This document shows, piece by piece, positions 15,035 to 20,222 of a DNA stretch of 20,222 bases. This DNA is from a virus, in IMG/VR virus record IMGVR_UViG_3300031784_002007, positions 1-20,222 of that record. One strand, given 5' to 3'. The position numbers were made by a program, and so were the translations under genes. Within the stretch, counting starts at the first letter, position 1; each line of letters begins with the position of its first letter. The notes beneath the pieces were generated by a model. That model did not search any database, was not told the DNA's origin, and worked only from the letters and a program-made list of their open reading frames with translations.

Positions 15035-15712
15035 ATGCCTGCACAATCAAAAGCTCAACAACGATTTATGGGTATGGTCCATGCTGTACAAAAAGGCGAT
15101 ATGGAAGCCCCATCTAAAGAAGTTGAAAAAGCAGCAGATTCAATGAAAAAGAAAGATGCTAAAGATTTTGCATCAACAAAACATAAAGGATTACCTATGT
15201 ACAAAGAAACTATATCAAAAGAAAGACTAAAAGAATTGGTTAAAGAAGTAATGGTTGAAGAAGCTGAATATCAAGCATTCTTTAAAAAAGCATTAGAAAA
15301 AGCTGGTAAACCTATTACTCAAATGAGTGATGATGAAAAGAAATCATTCTTTAATAAAATTGATTCTGCTTGGAATGGCAAGGGCGATAAAAATGAAGCA
15401 CTTACTGATAAGCAAAAGCAATTGGATGTTGATAAGGATGGTGATATCGAAGGTGATGATTTAGCGGATTTAAGAGCCGGTAAAACGGATGAAAATTTAT
15501 CAGCTGAATTACCAACTGCACCAATTCCTTCTGCAATTACTCAAAAATTAACACAAGCGCTTAGTAAAATAACTACAACTAAATTAAATCCAACACAAAA
15601 ATTACAATTAGTAGCAAAAGTTGTTGATGGATTAGGATTGGATAAATCACAATTAAGTATGATTTCCAATAAGATTAAATCTAAAATGGAATCATCAACT
15701 AATATAAAGTAA
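15035..15712 (+). CDS. DUF3008-type head-operon protein with EF-hand-like loop
   Basis: A 225-aa protein. The first 54 residues (MPAQSKAQQRFMGMVHAVQK at 1-20, then KKKDAKDFASTKHKGLP) match the DUF3008 family of short phage proteins of unknown function. Residues 77-115 (EYQAFFKKALEKAGKPI, then EKKSFFNKIDSAW) form a second small helical module. Residues 131-142, DVDKDGDIEGDD, fit an EF-hand calcium loop with acids at positions 1, 3, 5, 7, 9 and 12, Gly at 6 and Ile at 8. A Pro-rich linker and a helical C-terminal domain follow. It looks like a string of modules used in head or core proteins, placed just before the protease that would process it. Function is inferred from context. Confidence 0.78.
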   Translation: MPAQSKAQQRFMGMVHAVQKGDMEAPSKEVEKAADSMKKKDAKDFASTKHKGLPMYKETISKERLKELVKEVMVEEAEYQAFFKKALEKAGKPITQMSDDEKKSFFNKIDSAWNGKGDKNEALTDKQKQLDVDKDGDIEGDDLADLRAGKTDENLSAELPTAPIPSAITQKLTQALSKITTTKLNPTQKLQLVAKVVDGLGLDKSQLSMISNKIKSKMESSTNIK

Positions 15713-15713
15713 T

Positions 15714-16307
15714 ATGAAAGGACTTTTAATAGAAACACACTTATTTGAAGGTAAGATAAGAGAAGATGAAGGTGGAAGAACCCTAGTTAAAGGTGTCTTA
15801 CAAAGAGCTGGTGCTGAAAACCAGAATGGCAGAGTATATCCAAAACCTATATTAGAAAGAGAAGCTAAGAAATACTTAACATTCATTAAAGAACGTAGAG
15901 CATTGGGTGAATTAGACCATCCGGATTCTACCGTTATTAACTTAAAGAACGTATCACACAATATCAGAGAGATTTGGTGGGAAGGTGATGACCTTTGTGG
16001 GACAGTAGAAATTTTAGGAACTCCATCTGGTAATATTCTTAAAGAGTTATTAAAAGCGGGCATCCTATTAGGTATTTCATCAAGAGGTATGGGTTCAACT
16101 AGACCTATGAGTGGAAACAAAGTAGAAGTACAAGAAGATTTTGAATTGATTGGTTGGGATTTTGTTTCCAATCCATCTACACATGGTGCGTTTATGGTCC
16201 CAATGAATGAGTCCGTAAATCCACTAAAACAAATTGGTACTGATGTGTGTGGTGAATACTGCAAGGCACAGGATTTAATGAGAGAAATAATAACTGAAAT
16301 AGCATAA
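15714..16307 (+). CDS. Prohead maturation protease (T4 gp21-like)
   Basis: A 197-aa serine protease that cleaves scaffold, core and capsid proteins during head maturation. GELDHP at 65-70 contains the catalytic His69, and GISSRG at 120-125 contains the catalytic Ser (122 or 123). WDFVSNPSTHGAFM at 148-161 is a conserved C-terminal block of the gp21 type. The early region GVLQRAGAENQNGRVYP (27-43) is also typical. Length is close to T4 gp21 (212 aa). It starts one base after the previous stop and one base precedes the next gene, so it is translated within the operon. Confidence 0.93.
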   Translation: MKGLLIETHLFEGKIREDEGGRTLVKGVLQRAGAENQNGRVYPKPILEREAKKYLTFIKERRALGELDHPDSTVINLKNVSHNIREIWWEGDDLCGTVEILGTPSGNILKELLKAGILLGISSRGMGSTRPMSGNKVEVQEDFELIGWDFVSNPSTHGAFMVPMNESVNPLKQIGTDVCGEYCKAQDLMREIITEIA

Positions 16308-16308
16308 A

Positions 16309-16869
16309 ATGAGCAAGAATTTTGACATATACGATTATGTGCATAAAAATAAATTCAAATTAAAAGTTGAAGAACCAACGCACGTAACTAAAGTAGCTAA
16401 AGGATATAATGATATTCGTAAAACTGCTTTAAGTGAAGTAAAAATTAATAATGGTAAGTTTTCTATTAAAGAAAATTTAGACCAACAAACTGATAGAAAA
16501 CTTTCTTTAGAAGTTAAAAAACACTTTTTGGAAATTATTTCAACTTATAATACATTCCAAAACCAAATGAAACGTAATTCGGATATGACTCAAGTTGCGG
16601 AAACATTGGGTGGAATTGTTGAAGCTGCAAAAGAATTATCATTAAGAGAAGCAGATGATTGGTTTGATGCTCAAACTGTAAAAAGAAATATGAGTGAGTT
16701 AGATAAGTTGGGTAAGCAATTTGATAAATTCTCAGTAGAAGCAAAAGCAATGGATGAAAGATTACATGCTTTATATGAAGATATGGGTCACATCTTAAAT
16801 CGTTATTATGAAATCTCTGACATCCCAACTGATGTAATGAGAGAAAGACTTGCAATGAAAAAGAAATAA
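16309..16869 (+). CDS. Hypothetical head-operon protein, 186 aa
   Basis: A 186-aa protein I do not recognise by function. The N-terminal 55 residues are basic and look flexible (FDIYDYVHKNKFKLKVEEP at 5-23). Residues 65-180 are strongly helical with probable coiled coils (LSLEVKKHFLEIISTYNTFQ and the stretch 128-160). There are no Cys residues and no membrane segment. It lies between the protease and a modular head protein, with one- and two-base gaps, so a scaffold/core or capsid-accessory role is likely by context. Confidence 0.75.
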   Translation: MSKNFDIYDYVHKNKFKLKVEEPTHVTKVAKGYNDIRKTALSEVKINNGKFSIKENLDQQTDRKLSLEVKKHFLEIISTYNTFQNQMKRNSDMTQVAETLGGIVEAAKELSLREADDWFDAQTVKRNMSELDKLGKQFDKFSVEAKAMDERLHALYEDMGHILNRYYEISDIPTDVMRERLAMKKK

Positions 16870-16871
16870 TT

Positions 16872-17774
16872 ATGATTCGTTTAACTGATTTAGCTGGAAA
16901 AGGTTCTTTCACTATGGGTGATAAGAAATTTGAATATGGTAAAGTTTATTCTAATCCATACGCAAGTGCATTTAAGCCTGTAAATGAAGCAGAAGGTGAA
17001 GACCACGAAGTTTCTATGGCAAACAATTCATTAGATACTATCATTAAGATGGCAACTGAATTAAAAGCAAAGATGGGTGAGAATGAAAAAGATATACCGG
17101 CTTGGATTCAAGACCACATTACTAATGCAGAAAACTTTATTTCACAAGCATCATCTAACTATCACGAATACGGACAAAACGAAGGTGTGGTAAACGAAGA
17201 TTCAGAAACGAATAGATTAGAAAAATTAATTAAAAATTTAGAAGAAACAAATAAATTATTATTACAAAATCTTAATCATACTAAAAGTTTACCAAATAAT
17301 AAAAAAGAAAATATTAAAAAATCAATAGCAGTAAATTTAGATTTAATTAACTATTATAAAAAATGGTTAAAGGATTATCAATCAGCTGCAAACGAATCAT
17401 TGGTAAAAGAAGATTCACCTTGTTGGAAAGGATATAAGCAAGTTGGTATGAAAAATAAAGGTGGTAGACAAGTTCCAAATTGTGTACCTAACGAATCAAT
17501 AGTTAAAGAAGCTGGTTTATATGGTGGCGTACCTAAAATGTATGTAAAATATTTAGCAGTACAAAAGAAAGTAAGAGAATTAGAAGATGCACAAAGAGCT
17601 ATGGGTGCTAAATACTTCGCTGAAAAGAACCCAAAGAAAAAGGAAGCTATGATGCCACTTTTGAAAAAAGGAACTAATCAATTAGAAATGTATAGAAGAA
17701 ATTTAGCAGATATAGAGAGAAAATACATTGATAATTTATATAAGGATGTAGAACAAAGTCCTGATTTTGAATAA
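16872..17774 (+). CDS. Modular virion/head-assembly protein, 300 aa
   Basis: A 300-aa mosaic of short modules. Residues 1-40 are an N-terminal block (MIRLTDLAGKGSF). Residues 46-100 carry a helical module (DIPAWIQDHITNAENFISQA at 74-93), seen in many T4-like phage proteins. Residues 110-172 are a Lys/Asn-rich helical stretch. Residues 181-206 carry PCWKGYKQVGMKNKGGRQVP followed by NCVP, with Cys184 and Cys204, another recurrent phage module. Residues 215-300 are a long helical domain. Three near-identical linkers of the type NESxVKED separate the middle modules and are visible as DNA repeats. It is the last gene of the head operon, followed by a strong terminator. Function is unknown. Confidence 0.75.
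   Translation: MIRLTDLAGKGSFTMGDKKFEYGKVYSNPYASAFKPVNEAEGEDHEVSMANNSLDTIIKMATELKAKMGENEKDIPAWIQDHITNAENFISQASSNYHEYGQNEGVVNEDSETNRLEKLIKNLEETNKLLLQNLNHTKSLPNNKKENIKKSIAVNLDLINYYKKWLKDYQSAANESLVKEDSPCWKGYKQVGMKNKGGRQVPNCVPNESIVKEAGLYGGVPKMYVKYLAVQKKVRELEDAQRAMGAKYFAEKNPKKKEAMMPLLKKGTNQLEMYRRNLADIERKYIDNLYKDVEQSPDFE
17178..17513 (+). repeat. Three direct repeats encoding NESxVKED linkers
   Basis: Copies lie at 17178-17204, 17391-17417 and 17490-17513. The first two match at 22 of 27 bases (AACGAA-n4-TGGTAAA-n-GAAGATTCA). The third matches the second at 20 of 24. They encode NEGVVNEDS, NESLVKEDS and NESIVKEAG and bracket two separate protein modules, as expected if modules were inserted or swapped at linker sequences. 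Confidence 0.7.
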
Positions 17775-17786
17775 AAAATTATAAAG

Positions 17787-17813
17787 AAAAGTTTGGTAAA
17801 TCCAAACTTTTTT
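17787..17813 (+). terminator. Strong intrinsic terminator of the head operon
   Basis: A perfect 10-bp stem, AAAAGTTTGG (17787-17796) and CCAAACTTTT (17802-17811), around a TAAAT loop. The T run 17808-17813 follows. It lies 12 bases after the stop of the 300-aa gene. Its left arm holds the -33 box of the next promoter. Confidence 0.8.
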
Positions 17814-17823
17814 CGTATATTTG
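17792..17823 (+). promoter_or_regulatory. Host-like (Bacteroidota-type) promoter of the methyltransferase
   Basis: TTTG at 17792-17795, a 20-base spacer, and TATATTTG at 17816-17823: an exact match to the TTTG / TAnnTTTG pair known in Bacteroidota. The ATG lies four bases after the -7 box, so the mRNA would be nearly leaderless. From TTTGG through ATG it resembles the element at 2467 with identical spacing. Confidence 0.72.
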
Positions 17824-17827
17824 TGTT

Positions 17828-19147
17828 ATGATTAAACCTTTCTCCATTTTAGACACTCGTTCTAAAGAGTGGCAAGAACGTAAAAGATGGTGGATTAACA
17901 CCTACAATATCCAATCAGAATTGGGTAGAGAAGATACTCAATCGAGAGCACGTTTTTGGGAAGATAATACCGTTTCTATATTTGATGCTACACTTTGTGA
18001 AAAGATGTATGAGTGGTTTTGTCCAAACGAAGGTAGAGTATTAGACCCATTTGCGGGTGGTAGTGTTAGAGGTATTGTGGCAACTGAAATGGGATTTATC
18101 TATAATGGTATTGACCTTTCGGATGAACAAATAGAAGCAAATAAAAAACAATCATCAAAACCAAATTGGATACAAGGAGATAGTGAGTGGGTAATTGATT
18201 CCATTCAGAATAAAACTCAGGACTTCGTATTCACTTGTCCACCTTATTATGATTTAGAAAAATATACAGATAATCCAGCTGACCTTTCAAATATGGATGA
18301 AGATTCATTTGATAAAAAATATTATTCTATTTTAAGAAAAGCGGCAGAAAAACTAAAAGATAATCGTTTCTTTGCAGTAGTAGTATCAGAAGTAAGAGAA
18401 CAATCTCTAACCGGAAATTATAAGATTGGAAAGTATAAAGGGTTAGTTTGGAAAACTATCCAAGCCTGTGAAGAAGCTGGACTTCATTTTTATAATGATA
18501 TGGTTTTGTTTAATTCACAACACCAGGCTTCAAGAGTGGTTGATACATATTTTGAAAGAAATCGTAAGGTAGCATCGGTTCATCAAAACATTTTAGTATT
18601 TGTGAAAGGTAATCCTGATATTGCAACCGAAAGTATTGTAAATGGTGATACGTTTATATGTATCGTTGAAGGTAAACAATATAGGAGTTTTAGAGAAGCT
18701 GCAATTGATATTAATCCAAATGAGTTAGTGGCTACCGAAGTTGAAAGAAGGTGCCGTTCAACTAAATCAAAGTACAAAGATTGGCAAATCATTGGCGAAG
18801 AAACCAATCCACATATTAAATACGAAATAGAAGGAGTTCCTTTTGAGAACCCAAAACAGGTGGCGGATAAATTAGGATTAACTGAATCCGAAGCAAGAAA
18901 CTATTTTGAATCAAATAATCCAGTATATCGTCATTGGAAAAAAGTTGACCGTACCGATATTGGATATGATGAAATGAACGAATTACAACATCGTTCTAAA
19001 ATACAAATACAACTTCCAATAATTGAGTGTGAAGGTAAACAATTCTATTCTTTAAAAGAAGCCGGAGAACACTTTGGATATTCAGATGAAAGAATTCGTC
19101 AAAAATTAAAAGACGATAAATACCCATCATACATCTATCTTTTCTAA
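17828..19147 (+). CDS. DNA methyltransferase with three C-terminal NUMOD-like repeats
   Basis: A 439-aa protein. Residues 1-262 form an AdoMet-dependent DNA amino-methyltransferase: motif I DPFAGG at 73-78, acidic NGID at 93-96 for AdoMet, and motif IV CPPY at 137-140 in the N6-adenine/N4-cytosine style (TCPPYYDLEKY). The closing block VHQNILVFVKGNP at 251-263 is common in phage enzymes of this type. Residues 276-322, 330-373 and 397-437 are three diverged repeats of the form 'EGKQYxSxxEAA...RxxS.KYxxW', resembling the NUMOD/IENR DNA-binding modules of homing endonucleases. No nuclease motif is present. It likely protects phage DNA from restriction or marks it. It interrupts the head operon with its own terminator/promoter upstream and hairpins downstream. 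Target base and site cannot be read. Confidence 0.88.
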   Translation: MIKPFSILDTRSKEWQERKRWWINTYNIQSELGREDTQSRARFWEDNTVSIFDATLCEKMYEWFCPNEGRVLDPFAGGSVRGIVATEMGFIYNGIDLSDEQIEANKKQSSKPNWIQGDSEWVIDSIQNKTQDFVFTCPPYYDLEKYTDNPADLSNMDEDSFDKKYYSILRKAAEKLKDNRFFAVVVSEVREQSLTGNYKIGKYKGLVWKTIQACEEAGLHFYNDMVLFNSQHQASRVVDTYFERNRKVASVHQNILVFVKGNPDIATESIVNGDTFICIVEGKQYRSFREAAIDINPNELVATEVERRCRSTKSKYKDWQIIGEETNPHIKYEIEGVPFENPKQVADKLGLTESEARNYFESNNPVYRHWKKVDRTDIGYDEMNELQHRSKIQIQLPIIECEGKQFYSLKEAGEHFGYSDERIRQKLKDDKYPSYIYLF

Positions 19148-19163
19148 AAAATTCTTTAGAAAA
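19140..19163 (+). terminator. Hairpin overlapping the methyltransferase stop codon
   Basis: A perfect 9-bp stem, TTTTCTAAA (19140-19148) and TTTAGAAAA (19155-19163), around AAATTC. The stop codon TAA lies inside the left arm. No T run follows, so termination is possible but weaker than at 17787; it may instead protect the 3' end. Confidence 0.45.
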
Positions 19164-19184
19164 TTACGTTTTCATTAATTTTTA

Positions 19185-19194
19185 TATATTTATT
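19185..19194 (+). promoter_or_regulatory. Putative late promoter element (TATATTTATT)
   Basis: A one-base variant of TATATTTATA, preceded by CATTAATTT (19173-19181) as at 13551. It is 142 bases before the scaffold ATG, much further than in the other copies, so the scaffold mRNA would have a long leader. Confidence 0.55.
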
Positions 19195-19202
19195 CATACA
19201 AT

Positions 19203-19226
19203 AACGTATTTTATATACGTTTTTTT
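19203..19226 (+). other. Hairpin with T run in the scaffold leader
   Basis: A 7-bp perfect stem, AACGTAT (19203-19209) and ATACGTT (19215-19221), loop TTTAT, with T run 19220-19226. It could terminate methyltransferase transcripts, or form at the 5' end of the scaffold mRNA, since it sits just after the late-type element at 19185. The rest of the gene-free stretch to 19336 contains two tiny ORFs (19235-19255 and 19252-19305, sharing ATGA) of doubtful meaning. Confidence 0.45.
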
Positions 19227-19336
19227 ATTGGTAAATGAATACTCTCGTATTATGAGTAGTGACCAAAAGCCAATCAAATTTATTCTATTTAAGCTCCAAA
19301 TCTAATAGCTTAAGAAATCCGATAAATAAGGAAAAA

Positions 19337-20222
19337 ATGGCAAGTTCAAAATTGTTGAAAGAAGCCATCGCAGATGCTAAAGCTGTTCGTGAAACTGCTA
19401 TTGCTAACGCTAAAATCGCTCTTGAAGAAGCGTTTACTCCTCGTTTACAATCTATTCTTTCTAAAAAATTACAAGCCGAAATGGAAGGTGATGAAGAAGA
19501 AACAGATATGAACGAAGATAACGATGTATCAAGCGAAATTGGTAAAGGTGATAACAAACAACCTGCAACTAAAGCAAATGATGATGACACTGACTTAAGC
19601 GGAATTGCAAACCAAAGCTCTGAAGTAGGTGCTGAAGTTGAAGATTACGATAAAGTAAAAGACCTTACTGAAGCTGAAGATGAGTTCGGTGCAGAAGAAG
19701 AAATTCCTGCAGAAGAACCAGTAGCAGAAGAAGGTGAAGAAGCTCCTGAATTTGGTGGTGATGATGAAGATGAATTAGATCTTGAATCAATCATTAGAGA
19801 ATTAGAAGCTCAAATCGCTGGTGAAGAAGGTGATGAATATCACGAAGAAGAACCAGCAGTAGAAGGTGAAGAAGCACCGGTTGAAGAACCAGTAGCTGCT
19901 GAACCTGCAGTTGAAGCTGAAGAAGTTCCAACTGAAGAACCAGCTCACGATGAAGAAGAAATCGATTTAGATGAAATCTTACGTGAAATGGGATATGGTG
20001 ATGACGAAGAAAAAGTTGAAGAAGCTGAAGAACCAAAGCATGATGAAGAAAAAGAAAAACTTCAAGCAGAATTGGCAGAAGCAATTTCTACAATTAAATC
20101 TTTGAAAGGCACTATTAACGAAGTAAATTTGTTAAACGCAAAATTACTTTACGCAAACAAATTGTTCCGTTCTTACAACTTAACTAACGAACAAAAAGTA
20201 AAAGTAGTTGAGAATTTAGACA
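19337..20222 (+). CDS. Prohead core scaffolding protein (T4 gp22-like), 3' partial
   Basis: The reading frame is open from the ATG at 19337 to the right edge (295 codons). The N-terminal 50 residues are helical and Ala/Lys-rich (MASSKLLKEAIADAKAVRE at 1-19). The middle, about residues 50-240, is extremely acidic with Glu/Pro/Ala-rich repeats such as AEEPVAEEGEEAP. The visible end, INEVNLLNAKLLYANKLFR, followed by NLTNEQKVKVVE, matches the conserved C-terminal core of gp22-type scaffolds. The scaffold shapes the prohead, is degraded by the gp21 protease and leaves. Its place downstream of the protease and presumably before the capsid gene fits T4 order. An AAGGA five bases before the ATG is the best Shine-Dalgarno-like site in the window, which suits high expression. 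Confidence 0.88.
   Translation, partial: MASSKLLKEAIADAKAVRETAIANAKIALEEAFTPRLQSILSKKLQAEMEGDEEETDMNEDNDVSSEIGKGDNKQPATKANDDDTDLSGIANQSSEVGAEVEDYDKVKDLTEAEDEFGAEEEIPAEEPVAEEGEEAPEFGGDDEDELDLESIIRELEAQIAGEEGDEYHEEEPAVEGEEAPVEEPVAAEPAVEAEEVPTEEPAHDEEEIDLDEILREMGYGDDEEKVEEAEEPKHDEEKEKLQAELAEAISTIKSLKGTINEVNLLNAKLLYANKLFRSYNLTNEQKVKVVENLD

Noticed and set aside
15695-16264. 189-aa open frame on the - strand opposite the prohead protease
   Set aside because: It is fully antisense to a gene with clear catalytic motifs and has no promoter or family signature; it is a by-product of the coding strand's composition.
19252-19305. 17-codon ORF in the scaffold leader
   Set aside because: It is short, without a ribosome site or recognisable sequence; kept only as a leader observation.
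19794-20084. 96-aa Leu/His-rich open frame on the - strand
   Set aside because: It is the complement of the Glu/Pro/Ala-rich acidic region of the scaffold gene; its low complexity simply mirrors GAA-rich codons.
1-20222. tRNA genes, CRISPR arrays, insertion sequences, integrase or attachment sites
   Set aside because: I looked for regularly spaced repeats, cloverleaf-like GC-rich stretches in gaps and transposase motifs and saw none; gaps between genes are all short and AT-rich.

Overview
The window is a stretch of a large tailed-phage genome of the T4-like myovirus type. Every gene I can support is on the + strand. Genes are tightly packed, often sharing a base in TAATG stop/start overlaps, and base composition is strongly AT-rich (about one third G+C by eye). 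The T4-type head-assembly set is recognisable: large terminase, portal, prohead protease and the start of the scaffold/prohead-core gene, with the small core-like proteins between them. The host is probably a member of the Bacteroidota. Two genes are preceded by TTTG-N20-TATATTT(G/A), which fits the -33/-7 promoter of that phylum (TTTG, then TAnnTTTG), and starts mostly lack Shine-Dalgarno sequences and sit behind A-rich leaders. This host call is inference.

Layout. (1) Positions 1-5689 hold a glycosylation cassette: a GT-A/radical-SAM fusion cut by the left edge, a small coiled-coil protein, a 100-aa unknown, a GT-B/GT-A fusion glycosyltransferase, a TibC/Aah-type heptosyltransferase with the four-Cys 'iron finger', and an HldE-C-type nucleotidyltransferase. 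The last two match the final activation step and the transfer step of ADP-heptose protein glycosylation. The last three genes run as one overlapping operon behind a host-like promoter. (2) 5690-8913: a second coiled-coil protein, paralogous to the first, then a 927-aa multidomain protein with an N-terminal NMN-adenylyltransferase-like domain and a C-terminal region carrying ligase-like nucleotidyltransferase motifs. (3) 8932-13534: a zinc-ribbon protein in the small-terminase position, the large terminase, a small Cys-containing protein and the portal. (4) 13551-17774: an operon of six genes including a DUF3008-type protein with an EF-hand-like loop, the prohead protease and a modular 300-aa protein. 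It ends at a strong intrinsic terminator. (5) 17787-19163: a DNA methyltransferase with three NUMOD-like repeats, behind its own host-like promoter, inserted in the head operon. (6) 19185 to the end: a late-type promoter, a long leader and the scaffold (gp22-like) gene, cut by the right edge.

Two kinds of promoter can be read. A short element, TATATTTATA or a close variant, recurs before nearly every virion-gene block and probably is the phage late promoter. A composite terminator/promoter with both host boxes occurs only before the glycosyltransferase operon and the methyltransferase. This suggests early, host-polymerase expression of the host-modifying genes and late expression of the virion genes. 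No tRNA, CRISPR array, insertion sequence or integrase was seen. The longest stretch without a confident gene is 189 bases (19148-19336).
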